From positions 4,655,001-4,719,000 of the forward strand of contig NC_092677.1 in NCBI RefSeq assembly GCF_964355755.1: DNA of 64,000 nucleotides. Direction: 5' to 3'. Shown one piece after another: positions 63,201-64,000 of this stretch (position 1 is the stretch's first letter; each line of letters begins with the position of its first letter). Position numbers and translations under genes: made by a program. Origin of the DNA: Antedon mediterranea (Eukaryota; Echinodermata; Crinoidea; Comatulida; Antedonidae). The notes beneath the pieces were generated by a model that searched no databases, was not told where the DNA came from, and saw only the letters and a list, made by a program, of their open reading frames with translations.

Positions 63201-63882
63201 AATTATCCCCTCCGTTGTTCGTATTTCACACTGAAATGTTCGTCCAGAATCAGATCTCATTGGCTGTGACATCACCAAGTCAGCTTTCTCGGGTGTTGTA
63301 TTTAATGTAAAACGCCCGTTTTTAATCTTAATATCATTAACAAGGTTAATAGTAGATCCATCTTCATTTAGTTCATTCCATTCTATTGCAACAGGTCTAG
63401 TAGAAGTAAATTGTGAATAATCACAAGTTATCACTACTTCAACATCACCTTCTTTGGCTGTCTGGTCAGACGTTGTCACCAATTGACCACGTGATTCTAA
63501 AGATTAAGAATGCAAAACGTTACTCTCTTGCTTATGCATAAATTTATAGGCTATTATTATGGAAAACTATAAGCAATATAGCCTTTTCCGTTTTTTAAAA
63601 CTTTAAGTAACATGATTGATGAATTGATACATTTTCTGATAATAAAGTATAAGTTATAAAGCAAAGAAGTAATCATGTATACATAACAACATTTATTCGT
63701 CCAATTGTGTCCTGTTTTAGATTTAACATTCATTTGTCTTTTTTTTAAACAGATACAAATTATAATGCATGCGTCTGGCTGAACATTGATTATCAATTGA
63801 AGACTATTACTGGCATATTACTCTGAATTAGTTTACCGAATAAAGAGTGTATAACAATTAACAGCACCAACCATACAGCCAT
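60213..63882 (-). CDS. Ig-superfamily receptor, copy 4, 7 coding exons, 456 aa, tail type A
   Basis: Exons are 63837-63882, 63167-63496, 62699-63007, 62178-62402, 61733-61833, 61128-61292 and 60213-60407. The frame closes to TAA. The signal peptide is MAVWLVLLIVIHSLF. The V, C2 and four-cysteine domains follow, then membrane segment IFTVLTVAIIVTALFLGS. The tail is of copy-1 type: SQYQAL and SHYSNI fit the ITIM pattern, with VYQEL, YQEV and YEEP. The 5' half, including introns, is closest to copy 2, while the tail exons are closest to copy 1, so the gene is a mosaic. The donor of the C2 exon lies in an 87-bp direct duplication, so a second identical donor sits just downstream. The non-coding 5' exon is beyond the window edge. 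Confidence 0.87.
60672..60806. mobile_element. MITE, 'ctacactatcaaac' family, 135 bp
   Basis: Ends 'agctctgtctattctaaca' and 'tgatattgtagacagagct' are flanked by TAA on both sides (60669-60671 and 60807-60809). It is a relative of the copies at 26747 and 36148. The TWA duplication suggests PIF/Harbinger. It lies in the last intron of receptor copy 4. Confidence 0.7.
60901..61079. mobile_element. piggyBac-like MITE, 179 bp
   Basis: Inverted ends 'agcgtggttcccactag' and 'ctagtgggaaccaagct' are flanked by TTAA on both sides (60897-60900 and 61080-61083), the piggyBac target signature. Internal inverted words 'caatcacaagcga' and 'tcgcttgtgattg' form a hairpin. It lies in the last intron of receptor copy 4. 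Confidence 0.7.
62519..62550 (+). repeat. G-rich tract with quadruplex potential
   Basis: Runs of G (ggcgggtgggggcggggg followed by a 12-base G run region and gaggggg) give at least four G-runs of three or more. It lies in the intron between the C2 and four-cysteine exons of copy 4, on the non-transcribed strand's complement (C-rich in the RNA). Confidence 0.85.
62552..62727. repeat. 87-bp direct tandem duplication
   Basis: 'aaaagggaaaggtttatact' through 'gtatgttcatctgttttcc' occurs twice with period 87 (copies starting at 62554 and 62641). It duplicates the last bases of the C2 exon together with its donor (minus GTATGT) in receptor copy 4. Confidence 0.92.
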
Positions 63883-64000
63883 ATCTGAGGGGAAATGATA
63901 ATATTTACATTCAATAGCATAAATTAATCTTGAAGTTCACATATATCATTGATGTAGTGTATGCCTTATCTGTTTCACTATTGTTACTATCAATAGGCCT

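Overview
The window is eukaryotic. Genes are split by GT-AG introns, the DNA is AT-rich, and short transposon relics and tandem repeats fill much of the space. The gene content (a CENATAC/CCDC84 orthologue, a CEP164 orthologue, and Ig-superfamily receptors with tyrosine-rich tails) and the many 'taggcctag'-type words suggest an invertebrate deuterostome, most likely an echinoderm. That taxonomic call is inference.

Layout. (1) 1-21829 is one 57-bp satellite array with higher-order structure; it continues off the left edge. It is interrupted at 11051-11655 by a Penelope-like retroelement fragment with perfect 95-bp inverted arms. A paralogous block of the array keeps the empty site. (2) 21830-25600 is intergenic and holds a 16-bp array and a 74-bp array. 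(3) 25608-27743 (+) is a small unrecognised coiled-coil gene of 6 exons and 196 aa. (4) 29120-32854 (+) is CENATAC (9 exons, 347 aa), the minor-spliceosome/centrosome factor. (5) 33633-45048 (-) is CEP164 (28 coding exons, 1391 aa), the distal-appendage protein. It converges tail-to-tail on CENATAC, with poly(A) signals about 40 bp apart. (6) 46161-63882 (-) is a tandem cluster of four paralogous type I membrane receptors. Each has a signal peptide, a V-type Ig domain, a C2-type Ig domain, an unusual four-cysteine domain, one transmembrane segment and a tyrosine-motif tail.

All gene models were spliced by hand from the sequence. In each the reading frame closes exactly across every intron. 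The receptors are the most interesting part. Their tails carry ITIM-like motifs (S/L-x-Y-x-x-L/I) and YxxP motifs, partly on duplicated phase-0 exon cassettes. Copies 1 and 4 share one tail type and copies 2 and 3 another. They sit beside CEP164 and CENATAC, whose human orthologues map to 11q23.3, a region rich in V/C2-type Ig receptors. This may be an ancient linkage. The introns also host several MITE families, a tRNA-derived SINE, a LINE relic and large foldback elements.
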